Assembly: GCA_038380435.1 (NCBI GenBank)
Contig: JAWZYU010000010.1
Location: 45,232,135-45,296,134, forward strand
Length of the DNA: 64,000 nt
Direction of reading: 5' to 3'
Source of the DNA: Ryuthela nishihirai
Taxonomy: Eukaryota; Arthropoda; Arachnida; Araneae; Heptathelidae
A model generated the notes under the pieces. The model made no database searches. It was not told the DNA's origin and saw only the letters and a list, made by a program, of their open reading frames with translations. Positions 54,345-64,000 of the stretch are shown piece by piece. A program made the translations under genes and the position numbers. The stretch's first letter is position 1, and each line of letters begins with the position of its first letter.

Positions 54345-55465
54345 AAGAAATGAGATTGAGTTGTTAGGATCACAGGTATGCCTAGGGCTCAGAGAAGGTT
54401 GGGAGAGAGACTCACTGGACAGCTGTTAGGAAACAGATGGTAGCTACTGTTAAGGTTACCCAGTTATTCTTTAACGTGCACAGGGTATGGCTCTCCGGCA
54501 CACGGAATATGGCTTAACATCCCATCCGCCAGCTGCGGCCTTTCAAAGCCCACCAGTGTTCCCTACTGACTGAGGGCAGAGCTGGTAGTTTTGTAGAGAT
54601 AAATCTCATCTCTGGCGCAGTGGAACTCGAAACTGGGAACTGTACATTACGAGACTGTCACACTACCGATTGAGCCACTCCCGCTCCCCAGGGCACAAAG
54701 ACCCCAAAGGTCGGAGAAGTTGGGACCCCATTTGACCGCTATTAGAAGACACATGGAAGCCTCCCATCAATGCCATTCAGGGTGTTCTTTAACGAGCATA
54801 GGGTATGACTCTCCTGTACAGGGGGTATACTTTGTGATAATGAATGCTATTTGTATTAGAACGATTTTCCTAAAATCGTACTAACGAATTCCACATATTT
54901 AAACAGTTTAGAGAATTATTATATCTTACAATTTTCCGCATAATGAAGGGAATCCACTGGTTAGGTAATAGGACAAAGATTGATGTCTCATATAAAGGCC
55001 ATCCAATATGGTATGACTGTTCTGCCCACGTTGTCACTGCTTAACGTCCCATCCTATTGATGACGACCTTCCAAATCCATCTTCTTCCACGCTGAAGCAC
55101 AATTAAGTATATCACAGGGGATGTGGTTGGATTGTTTTACCTCTCAACGGCACTTTTTTTTTATACACAATGAACTAATGGCCAAGCCATAAGGACTCCA
55201 AAGTCTCAGGTAAGGTTCAGGAAGGAGATCCACTGGTCAGCTGTTAGGAGACAGATGGTAGCTTCCATTCAAGGCCATTCAACGCATTCTTTAACGTGAC
55301 CAGGTTATGGCTCTCTTACACACAAACACAAGGCTTAACGTCCCATCCGACAATAGCCTTTCCAAACCCAACGTGTTTCCTTTCAGACCGAGGGGTGGGG
55401 GTTTAGAGGCGAAGTATATAGATTATGAACCTGGCGCGCAACTGACTAAGCCAGCCCCTGCCCCA
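54345..55465 (-). repeat. cluster of four diverged minus SINE-I copies
   Basis: 54345-54690 (GCTCAGAGAAGGTTGGGAG ... GCCACTCCCGCTCCCC), 54690-54835 (3' part only), 54940-55095 (core only, CTTAACGTCCCATCC) and 55125-55465 (GATTGTTTTACCTCTCAACG ... AAGCCAGCCCC). All are in the same orientation and of different ages. Confidence 0.82.
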
Positions 55466-55485
55466 ATGGTGATGAGTTATGAATC

Positions 55486-55505
55486 CATGATATCTGGATA
55501 TCATG
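55486..55505. repeat. 9-bp hairpin, 2-nt loop
   Basis: CATGATATC, TG, GATATCATG. Confidence 0.93.
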
Positions 55506-55990
55506 CTTAAACCAAATGGTGATTAAAATTTCATACAGGAGAAACGAGATCCCGAATCCTTTATTAACGTATCCCTTAACTTTCAGTAAGATATTTTATG
55601 CTGAGAAAACGCTAATGAAGGGACCAAAAATGTTAGTCTTTTTTTCCTTTGGCACCTACGTTTCATTTTTTTATTTTTCAGCAAAATATTACTGCTGTGC
55701 TGGAAAATCGATAATATAGGGCCAAATATTAATATTTTTAACTTGGCCCATTACCTACCTGTAAAAATCTGTTACTTATCTGTAAAAATTTGCTACCGTG
55801 CCGGAAACACGCCAAAGGAGTGCCAAAAATTAACATTTCTGCTTATACAGAGAAATTACACAAACAGAGATCGGAACAAGCACTGTAACAGAGATCGTAT
55901 TTATGAAACAAACTGTAATTTCGCTTTTTCTTTAAAATCTTTTTTTACGACGCACCTGGATTTTAGACAATGTGAAGCTGCACACTGTGT

Positions 55991-56406
55991 TGGATTGTTT
56001 GTTGAGTTATTTTACCTCTGAGCAGCACTTTTTTGCACACAACGGGCCAAATGGCCAGGTCACAAGAACCCTGAAGACTCAGAGAAGCTCAACTTCTCTG
56101 AGCCTTCAGGGTTCTTGTGACCTGGCCATCAGGGAGGGGACCCACTGGAACAGCTATTGGGATATAGTGGTTGCCTTCCAGAGTGTTCCTTAACGTGCAC
56201 AAGATATGGCTCTCCCGCACACGGATCAAAACATCCCATCCGACAGAAGACGGCCTTATCCAAGCCCATTTTGGTGTCCCCTAGTGACCGTGGGCAGAGC
56301 GGGGAGTTGTGCTGAGATAAATCTCAACACTGGCCCAGGCGGGACTCGAACCTGGGAACTGCAGACTACGAGCCTGGCGCGCTACCAGCTGAGCCACCCC
56401 AACCCC
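55991..56406 (-). repeat. SINE-I with an internal inverted duplication
   Basis: Full minus copy (ATTGTTTGTTGAGTTATTTT ... CTACCAGCTGAGCCACC). The GGTTGGGGGAGGGG segment expected after AGAGAAG is replaced by an inverted copy of the preceding 37 nt. Confidence 0.93.
56051..56129. repeat. 37-bp hairpin inside SINE-I
   Basis: Arms 56051-56087 and 56093-56129 match at 36 of 37 positions around a CTCAA loop. Confidence 0.97.
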
Positions 56407-58117
56407 TGAATACTAGTTAGAGAACACTAATTTAAAACATTTGATTGTTCGATAACTCATACCACTGATAAACGTTTACCAAATTCATGGCTATTAACAA
56501 CTTACAATAAAAAGGAAATCGTTATACTAAAATAATGTGGTAATTAAAATTAAAAAAAAATAAAATATAGTAAAATAATGGAGAAATAATAAATTAATAT
56601 AAATAAATTATAGTAAAATAATGGAGAAAATAAAATTCGAAGAGGTTTGGTAATGCGAGGGTTACTGCAAAGAATACACTCACAGAAGATTTGTGCAGTA
56701 TATGATCGTCGGTAGGATTTTTTTCCTTTTTTATTGGGGTTTCGTTGGTATATTGGGGGCGGAGTTACGGTTTTTTATGGCTTTCAGGGAAGGGGCAAAG
56801 ATTTTGCGGGGACATCAAAAAAAATGTTTCAAGACAAAAGTATTTTGATCGTGCTGTTCAGTAGTGAACAGTTTCCAGTATAGCAATCATGCATATATAA
56901 TACCATAATACAACTAAGAATGCCTAAAAAAAAAACGAAAAAAGAAAACTTATTGTTGAAAGCACATGTAAAAATGATTTTTCGTATTAATAAATAAAAA
57001 TAAAAGTAAACGTCGAAATATCAAGATGATGTATCGTTAAGGAAGAATTTCATCGATTTTTCCAAAATGGGGGAGTAGCTGCCCTTCTTGTGTTTCCCCC
57101 TCGACCCCCTTGGTTAAATGCATTCACATTCAAATTTCATTTGCAATGTACAATACAAATTGTTCATCCATCTCAACATAAATTCAAGTCACAAAAAGAA
57201 AGAGAAACCACACTATATCGTTTTCCTTTTTCTTTTCCTCGTGGCAAAAATATTGACTGTCGCAAAAATTGGACCATTTCCTTTTTTCGTTTCCACCAGC
57301 CTCCGGATCCAGGAACTTAGTTTCCGCTTCGTTGGTGCTCCGCAATCAATGAGATATAAATCGGAATACACAGAAAATTTCATTTCTGACTGCTTGGGGT
57401 TATCTCTAAATGCGCTTTCATCCTTGTGCTTGCCTCACGAATGATGAACAATGCTATTCGTGTTTCGTCTTGGAGATGGAACAGGGAATTGATCTTGCCT
57501 GTAATGCGCGTTGTGCATTTATTTTTAATCTCCGAAACATAAGGGAAACAGATTCGAAGACAATATCATTCTTCAGATTGAAATCAATGCACAAGCCCGA
57601 GACTTTCATATATCTAATGAATATATTCAATGAATGAAGAACAAGGAAATCTTGCCACAACTATAAATTTGAGGTCGTTAAGAAGTCTGCGTCTTGTACC
57701 GACATAGAAAAAGAAACTACGGCTTGGCGGGGGCGGGGGGGCAAAGAAATTGGACTGAACACTGATATGGTTATATAGAAATATATATATAAATTTTTTT
57801 CGGAAATTATTCGATCTAAATTGATTTACAGTCTGTAGGGAGACGAGGACTGTGGAAACTACTCCTAGTTTTTATAGGGCTTTTCGTAAAAGGGCAAGTC
57901 CCAATAACACCGAAGTCCCTATTGGCCACTGCTTCAATTAGAGTTAATCCCACACAACAATGTCATTCCGAGACTTGAATCTGGACCTCAGCAGTTGCAG
58001 TGTCATTGCGAACGAATGCGATAGTGCAGTCAATACTTTTTATCCCTTTATAGGCTTGTTTAAAAATATTTTTGCAACATATGTTATAAAATATTGTTTA
58101 TTTAGTAGTAGTAGAAG
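56407..58117. other. unassigned region
   Basis: AT-rich to about 57060. 57070-57650 has more mixed composition and overlapping open frames on both strands (plus 57118-57444, minus 57454-57660) but no recognisable domain or splice structure. No repeat family match noticed. Confidence 0.4.
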
Positions 58118-58510
58118 AGGGGAGAGAGATGGCTCAGTTGGTAGCAATCTAGGCTCGTAATCTGTAATTTGCAGGTTCAAGTCCCACTTGGGCCAGCGTT
58201 GAGATTTATCTCCGCAAAGCTTCCGCCTTTGCGGAGATAGGTCAGTAGGTGGACCTCAGTGGGTTTGGAAAGGCCTCCCCCGACGGATGCGATGTTAAGC
58301 CGTGGGCCAGTGCACGTTAAAGAACACGCTGAATGGCCTTGACGGGATACTTCCTTCTGCCTCCTAACAATTATCCAGTGGGTGTTATCCAACTATCAAC
58401 TAACAACTATCCCCTCCCCCAACCTTCTCTGAGTCCTCGGGGTCCTTGTGGCCTGGCCATTTAACCCATTCTTTGTAAAAAAGTGCCGCTCAGAGGTAAA
58501 ACGACCCAAC
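58118..58510 (+). repeat. SINE-I with a short template-switch hairpin
   Basis: AGATGGCTCAGTTGGTAGC (A box), CAGGTTCAAGTCCCACTTG (B box), CACGTTAAAGAACACGCTG, GCTCAGAGGTAAAACGACCC. At 58207-58239 TATCTCCGCAAAG and CTTTGCGGAGATA form a perfect 13-bp hairpin that replaces the normal CCTGCCCACG text. Confidence 0.92.
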
Positions 58511-58995
58511 TTCTGGAACTATGGTGCAAATTGCAAAATGTGTCAGAGTAACTTGATTTCTTTTTGCCTTGAGAAATTGAATTTCGGGGTCAGTGTGCTG
58601 ATTATAAGGAACACCCTCTAAAGGTCGAATGGTCTAAAAAAATGCATATGCATCCTCTAAAGTTTATCTTTCTTGATTCATTTGCATTTCAGAGGATCAC
58701 ACATCATGCTCAGCCATTAACAATTACCTCTATGGAATATTTAGGGAAAATGTTCGCTATGCGATACTTATTTACTTTTTACAATCCATGGTTTGAAGAA
58801 TGTTTATGAAGTTTTTCTCTACTATACTAATAAGAGAAAGCTCATATATTCTACTAGTGCTGGTCAAACTTTCTACACTTAAGCCTCTTTTAGAAATTAC
58901 AACTAAGTACAAGAGGTGAAATTTCGGAAGTGTAGGTGGCACAACGTATCAGGGCTCGTGGAGCTGGGAGCCCATCCGAATGCCAGACTCAGTTA
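58511..58995. other. unassigned AT-rich spacer
   Basis: No feature recognised. Confidence 0.45.
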
Positions 58996-59010
58996 ATAAT
59001 TTATGTATAA

Positions 59011-59219
59011 ATAAAATAAATTATCAACCCCTCAAGCAGCTGCTTGCCACAGAGGTCTGACAGGAGCCTATCAGTTTATATGCCACAGTAGAAGGTCTGA
59101 GAGGATGGCAGGACCTCAGCAGAAAAACGACACAATACAGCCATGCCTTACCCGGGGCTCGAACCCAGGTCCCTTAGATTTGCAGCCAAGCGCGCTAACC
59201 ACTCGGCCACGGGACGGTG
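59011..59219 (-). repeat. SINE-II, full length, 15-bp target duplication
   Basis: ATAATTTATGTATAA at 58996-59010 and 59220-59234. CAACCCCTCAAGCAGCTGC at the 3' end and ACTCGGCCACGGGACGG at the head. Confidence 0.96.
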
Positions 59220-59299
59220 ATAATTTATGTATAATATTATTAAATTATATAAGTATTGATTCTAAAGAACAGTAATGTTTGTATGTCTCTCTGTCTGCA

Positions 59300-60660
59300 C
59301 TCGATGGTCATCTTATTAGCTACACCTACCTAATATCGAATAGCTCCACCTTTTACCCTCAGAAACGGCCTGAATTCATGGACACAACTTAGCTGTCGAA
59401 AGCTTGACACAGGAATGCAGGTCTATGTTGATTCCAACGCTTCCCATAAATGTTAGAAATTGGCTGATGGTGGATTTCTACTCTGTTCGTTCCATCTCAT
59501 CTCAAATGTGCTCGATTGAATTGAGATCTGATGACTGGAGAAGCCACCGTCATTTTCCCTGAGCCCCAATTCATAGATCCATATACTTCCGGACCGTTCC
59601 GTGGCCGAGTGGTTAGCACGCTTGGCTAATGATCTACGGGACCTGGGTTCGAGCCCCGGGTAAGGCATGGAAGTGTGTGTGAATTTTCTGCTGAGGTCCT
59701 GCCATCCTCTCAGACCTTCTACTATGGCATATAAACTGACAGGCTCCTGTCAGACCTCTGTGGCAGCAGCTGCTTGAGGGGGTATTTATTTATTATTATA
59801 TACTGCCTTCATGAAGCATCTGATCCATACCCTCCTCCACCCTCCATCCCCCCTCCGAAAAATCCTGTCGTCTTATACTAAATCTTAAACTTGTCTCACT
59901 GTTTTAAAATCCAAAACAGTTGTCTTTGTATAATTTTACTTTAGCCTCATATTTTATGTCTGATACTTAACACATTAATTAAAAACAACTATAAAATCTC
60001 ATTCCATATAGAATATCATTTTGACCTTTCGAATTCCGTGGAATACTTTAGTAATCGAGAAACCCTACTCAAGTATTATTCTCAAACTTCCCATCCCCCT
60101 CTTGAAGCAAAATTCTCGGCGACCCCCGAAATTGATTTTTCTGATACCCAACCCAAAAAAAATTCTCTCCCCAACCAAAAAATACTAAATTCTCGAACCT
60201 TCCCGAAACTAAATCATAGTTATATGCCTATCCTGTGACATTCAAACTTTGTTCATCTGGTATCATGGGACCCAATGTGTGTTACAAAAACAGTTCCTAC
60301 ACCATTATAACGGCATCACCAGACTGCAATATTTTTTGCTCGAAGGATGAATCCATGGACATATGTGGTTTTTGCTATATCCCTGGACCTCCATCAGCGT
60401 GAAACAGCTGAAACCCAGATTCAATGGACCAGGATATGTTTTTCTAATCCTTCAATGTATTGTGTTTGTGATCCGAAGCCTACTGCAACGGTATTTAATT
60501 GTTTTCCGCTAACACTCTGTTAGATCGTCGGCAACCATTCTCCCTCCAAAAACGATTCGTACAAATTAGGTGGTCTAGCAATTTCGGGCTGATCCCAGTG
60601 GGAAGTGACTCATGAGACGAAATGCCCGTACTGTTCAAACACATCTGGCAACGAGTTGCG
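59300..60660 (-). mobile_element. Tc1-like transposon relic, split by a SINE-II
   Basis: Minus-strand relic of the ACCTAATAAAGTGGCC family. The terminus is seen as TAGCTACACCTACCTAATAT at 59319. Antisense 3' coding text follows at 59345-59560 (AATGTGCTCGATTGAATTGA, GATCTGATGACTGGAGAAGC) and antisense middle and N-terminal text at 60240-60660. Read on the minus strand the latter gives AAGGATTAGAAAAACATATC, CTGGTCCATTGAATCTGGG and a GTATAATGGTGTAGGAAC-like block, corresponding to the DW.N..WSDESRF and VMVWG motifs. Heavily decayed, no ORF left. Confidence 0.68.
59588..59795 (+). repeat. SINE-II inserted in the Tc1-like relic
   Basis: CCGTTCCGTGGCCGAGTGGT head, GGTTCGAGCCCCGGG B box, CAGCTGCTTGAGGGGGTAT end with an ATTT tail. 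Confidence 0.95.
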
Positions 60661-60846
60661 AGCTTCAGCTACATTTTATATAAAGTGAGTGTTTGAATGA
60701 ATAAAGTTGCCAGGATTTCTCGCGTCACGCTTTGAGTATTTGGCCAAACCACGTAAATGTAAGTTTTTGGACCACTCAAATCAAGAACATGCGTAAATTA
60801 ATATATCACGTAAGTAAAATCATCCACAAATCGAGAACTATCTATA

Positions 60847-61126
60847 CAGGGCCGGATCTAGTTGGGGGAGGGAGGAGCGCAAGGGGGGTTATGCTCTCTC
60901 CCTTTAATAATGCTAGTTAGTGGAGGTGTAAAAAAATTATACGTGTGCATATTTCACGAATTTTTCATTAAAATTTTAAAGAAAACCAAACCGGAGGGGG
61001 AAATGTTGCACAGTAAAGGAAATCCAATGTTTTGCCTACCTCTATCCCCGCCACCGTTTAGTTTTTCCCAGCTCTTCTGCGTCACTTGCCCCTACCTTCT
61101 TTATTTTTTTTCCAGATCCGAGCTTG
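60847..61126 (+). mobile_element. non-autonomous DNA element, GCCGGATCT-terminus family (complete)
   Basis: Left end CAGGGCCGGATCTAG; inverted right end CAAGCTCGGATCTGG. The 8-bp flanks TATCTATA and TACATGTA agree at 5 of 8. Length 280 bp, non-coding. The 8-bp flank and CAGGG start suggest a hAT-type origin, which is inference. Confidence 0.6.
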
Positions 61127-61160
61127 TACATGTATATATATATTCGTTGTTTTCTTCTGA

Positions 61161-61552
61161 GTTGGGTTGTTGGGTTGTTTTACCTCTGAGCGGCACTTTT
61201 TTGCTCACCATGGGCTAAATGGCCAGGTCACATGGACCCTGAAGGCTCAGAGAAGGTTGGGGGAGGGGACCCACTGTAACAGCTGTTGGGAGACAGATGG
61301 TAGCCTCCCTTCAAGGCCATCCAGCGTGTTCTTTAACGTGCACAGGGTATGGCTCTCCCGCACACGGGGCCACGGCTTAACGTCCCATCCGACGGACGGC
61401 GGCCTTTCCAAGCCCATCGGTGTCCCCTACTGACCGTGGGCAGGGCGGGGAATTTTGCGGAGATAAATCTCAACGCTGACCCAGCTGGGACTCGAACCTG
61501 GGAATTACAGATTACGAGCCTGGCCGCTACCGACTGAGCCACCCCCGCCCCA
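61161..61552 (-). repeat. SINE-I, full length, 11-bp target duplication
   Basis: TTTTCTTCTGA at 61150-61160 and 61553-61563. Near consensus; the 3' end carries a duplicated GTTGGGTTGTTGGGTTG. One base pair is lost in CTGGCCGCTACC. Confidence 0.97.
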
Positions 61553-61563
61553 TTTTCTTCTGA

Positions 61564-62565
61564 CGTAATTCAAAGATTATGCTATTAATTACATTGATTT
61601 TGGCCTTGATTGCTGTTAATATCGTTCTTAATTATTATTCTAAATTGATGACGATTCTATATTTTACATAACTTTTCTAAACTACAACTTGCTTCAAGTA
61701 ATAACTTTGTTACATTTATTTACAGAATACCGATCAGTTTATAACAGAATATTCGTAAGCAAGCCAATGAGATTTGTTAGCTGTGTGTCTCATTAATACC
61801 CGAAAGTTACATAATTTGTAAATAGGCCTAGCAATAACCTCTATTCTGACATGTAAACCATTATTTGACGTTGCTTGAAGACACGTAATAGAATAAAAGA
61901 GAATTAAACCACTGCAAATGAAGTCAGAAATTATCGCAACAAAATTTCTAAATCCAGCCACACCTAGATTGTTGCATAATATATATATAGCACCTGGTAA
62001 CTACGGAAAAGCTGCTGGCATTTGCCACTGGAGGAGTTCACACCCAAGGCACAACAGTGAAAGACTTATCGATTGGACCCATGGAGTGGCAACATGCTGG
62101 AGGTAGGAAAGGCAGTCAAGTCTTTGACACAGGAATGTCACAAAGGTGTTGGCTGGAATAATACAACAAAAGCTTTTCTCTCTGGATTTCTTACTGATTC
62201 TAGCGGAACCTCTTGAAATAAAAAATAATCGATAACCGGAATGATATTTTTAGAGGAAAAACTGTAAATCAAAGCGATATTTTTTTTTTTGTAAAATGAA
62301 ATTACCCTTTTAACTTTGGTAGTGTGATAATTTCTTTAAAAATTCATTAATAAAAACTTAAGCTTAAATATCTCTATGAAACAAAAAAAGTATTCAGTTT
62401 TTGAAATATTGTGGTACTTCATATGTACGTTGTGCTATTGGTGCTTTTATCAATAGCACAGGGTGAGGAAGGAGCAAATGGGAATGCTATAGAGAGACTG
62501 AAACTGCGCAGTTAATATTTCTTCTCATATATCAAAAGTTGATTGATATGTCATTGATATACACT
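61564..62565. other. unassigned AT-rich region
   Basis: A 10-bp hairpin TGTGCTATTG / CAATAGCACA lies at 62431-62460. Open frames near 61734-62106 are not convincing. Confidence 0.4.
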
Positions 62566-62775
62566 TATAGCCGTCCCCTGGCCGAGTGGTTAGCGCGCTT
62601 TGGCTACTGTTCTACGGGACCTGGGTTCGAGCCCCGGGTAAGACATGGATGTGTGTTGTTTTTCTGCTGAGGTCCTGCCATCCTCACAGACTTTCTACTA
62701 TGGCATATAAACTGACAGGCTCCTGTCAGACCTCTGTGGCAAGCAGCTGCTTGAGGGGGTATTTATTATTATTAT
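62566..62775 (+). repeat. SINE-II, full length
   Basis: AGCCGTCCCCTGGCCGAGTG head, GGTTCGAGCCCCGGG B box, GCAGCTGCTTGAGGGGGTAT end and an ATT tail. Confidence 0.95.
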
Positions 62776-63704
62776 TTTTATATACTTATATATATATATG
62801 AGAACAGTCAGAGTGTCAACTATGCAGGTTTAGTCACAATTGCAACTGTTTATACATTTTTTTGTATTATGTTTTTATGTATTTATGTAAAGAATGGAGC
62901 ATAAGGTATTAACTTATATTATTCGCCTTTTTCACCAAGAATGTATTTTTTGTTATCGAAATTAATTGCATGCCTCTTTGCTGGTAAAATAAGCAATTAT
63001 TTTTATTATTAAACATGTGAACTTTGGACATACTTAAGACATGCAGTATGAGCTCAGAGAATGCTTGAAAAATGTGAACTCAAAATATACTTAAAACATG
63101 ATCATCGCAGATTCTAAGTTCATATATTTCAGCATGTTCCAAGTTTACAAGTTCTAAGCATGTGAAACTTAGAACGTGATCGAAGATGACATTGGGAACT
63201 GAAATAGTTGGTCAATAACCAACACGAGGTCAATTTGATTTATTTAAGTAAATTATCTCATTTCTAGGCCATGGGTTGCTATTATTGTGATTTCATCCAA
63301 TCTAAACTGCAGTGCTCAGTAAAACTCATGGATGAAAGAAATTATGAGACGTAAAAAGTTTTAGTTAAGTAACATATTTTTATCATTATTTATCAATTGC
63401 TTGTTAAATGAATATCGGCTTCTTGCCTTTGTTATTTCTGTTTTAAAAAGGACTTAGTTCAACTTTGAACTTGAGTTATAATTTTAAATATATAATTCAG
63501 TTATAAAAATTGAGAATGATCAACAGTTCGAAAGTTCTCGAGTTCTTGCTGAACAAACAAAACAACAAACAGTGTAACACGAAATGCTAAAACAAATCAA
63601 CAGAATAAACAAACATTGCTTTGTTAATTATTCGTTTCCAGCATTTTTTTAATTGTTATAAATTAGTCACGCTAAAAGAAAAGCAAAATCTTAAAAGAGT
63701 AAGG
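62776..63704. other. unassigned AT-rich spacer
   Basis: No feature recognised. Confidence 0.45.
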
Positions 63705-63905
63705 ATATAGGTTGTTTTACCTTCGTCTGGCACATTTTTTTCCACATATTGATCTAAACAGCCAATTCACAAGGACTCCAAAGGTTTAGCGCTGGGTATG
63801 GGAAAGAAATAGAATGAGTACAGCTGTTTAGGAATCAGAAAGAAATCACCCGTTAACACCAGTGTCGCTTTAAACGTCATATATCATACCATATTGCGGG
63901 CCCCA
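63705..63905 (-). repeat. SINE-I, old 3' fragment
   Basis: GGTTGTTTTACCTTCGTCTG, CCAATTCACAAGGACTCCAA and TTTAGGAATCAG preserve the family order. Confidence 0.72.
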
Positions 63906-64000
63906 AAGCAATGCAAATTATATACGTGTGGTAATAGAAATAAATATTCTTAAAACCCCAAAATATTCTGCAAAGTTTTTTACTGTAGATTAGTTGTGTT

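Noticed and set aside
57090..57660. Coding region with proline-rich start
   Set aside because: Overlapping frames on both strands, no family and no splice support.
61161..61552. Pro- and Gly-rich ORFs such as RHFFAHHGLNGQVTW
   Set aside because: The same peptide arises from every SINE-I copy; these are shadow frames of the repeat.

Overview
The window looks like intergenic or intronic DNA from a large, AT-rich animal nuclear genome. There are no operons, no ribosome binding sites and no dense coding. Nearly everything that can be recognised is transposable-element sequence: two types of APE-endonuclease LINE, two abundant tRNA-headed SINE families, several Tc1/mariner-like and hAT-like DNA transposons and MITEs, and a Maverick/Polinton-type integrase relic. 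An invertebrate, probably an arthropod, is a reasonable guess from the LINE protein style (proteins of the kind often mis-annotated as 'craniofacial development protein 2-like') and the tRNA-SINE load. The species cannot be fixed from the sequence, and I am not confident beyond 'metazoan'.

Layout. 1-2069: 5' part of an RTE-like LINE on the minus strand, running off the left edge. 2070-9400: AT-rich DNA with SINE-I copies (including a tandem pair at 3573-4291), a Tc1 relic, a long-TIR MITE (7233-7805) and one candidate orphan exon (8114-8269). 9400-9725: a SINE-II copy with a 36-bp repeat expanded five times. 10890-11303: integrase relic, followed by a nearly complete but decayed CR1/Jockey-type LINE on the minus strand (11355-15900). 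17437-19611: a Tc1/mariner-type MITE broken by a whole Tc1 element (17550-18771) and by tRNA-like inverted fragments. 20622-20828: a CpG-richer small open frame. 23080-23585 and 29775-30345: two copies of the same SINE-I/SINE-II composite. 24066-24579: hAT relic. 24672-28320 (+) and 32864-36408 (-): two near-full-length RTE-like LINEs. 36770-41370: SINEs, a clean hAT MITE with 8-bp target duplications, and the only convincing host-gene signal of the window. That signal is a CpG-rich segment (about 39240-39800) with an RFX X-box, two CACGTG E-boxes and two divergent short first coding exons, each ending at a splice donor. 41500-64000: mostly SINE-I and SINE-II copies with AT-rich spacers, a large nested palindrome (51768-52095), a third Tc1-type relic (59300-60660) and several short near-perfect hairpins.

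How the parts relate. SINE-I (about 385 bp) carries pol III A and B boxes, an internal domain containing GACGTTAAGCC and GTGCACGTTAAAGAAC, and ends in GAGGTAAAACAACCCAAC. Several copies have intact 10-13 bp target duplications. SINE-II (about 200 bp) has a class-II-like tRNA head and ends in GCTGCTTGAGG plus an ATTT tail. The RTE-like LINE ends in the same GCTGCTTGAGG followed by a GAT repeat, so SINE-II is probably mobilised by this LINE lineage. Both long LINE copies share an in-frame TAG at the same codon, so the local source element may itself have carried it. No intact transposase or LINE ORF, no rRNA, no functional tRNA and no CRISPR were found.
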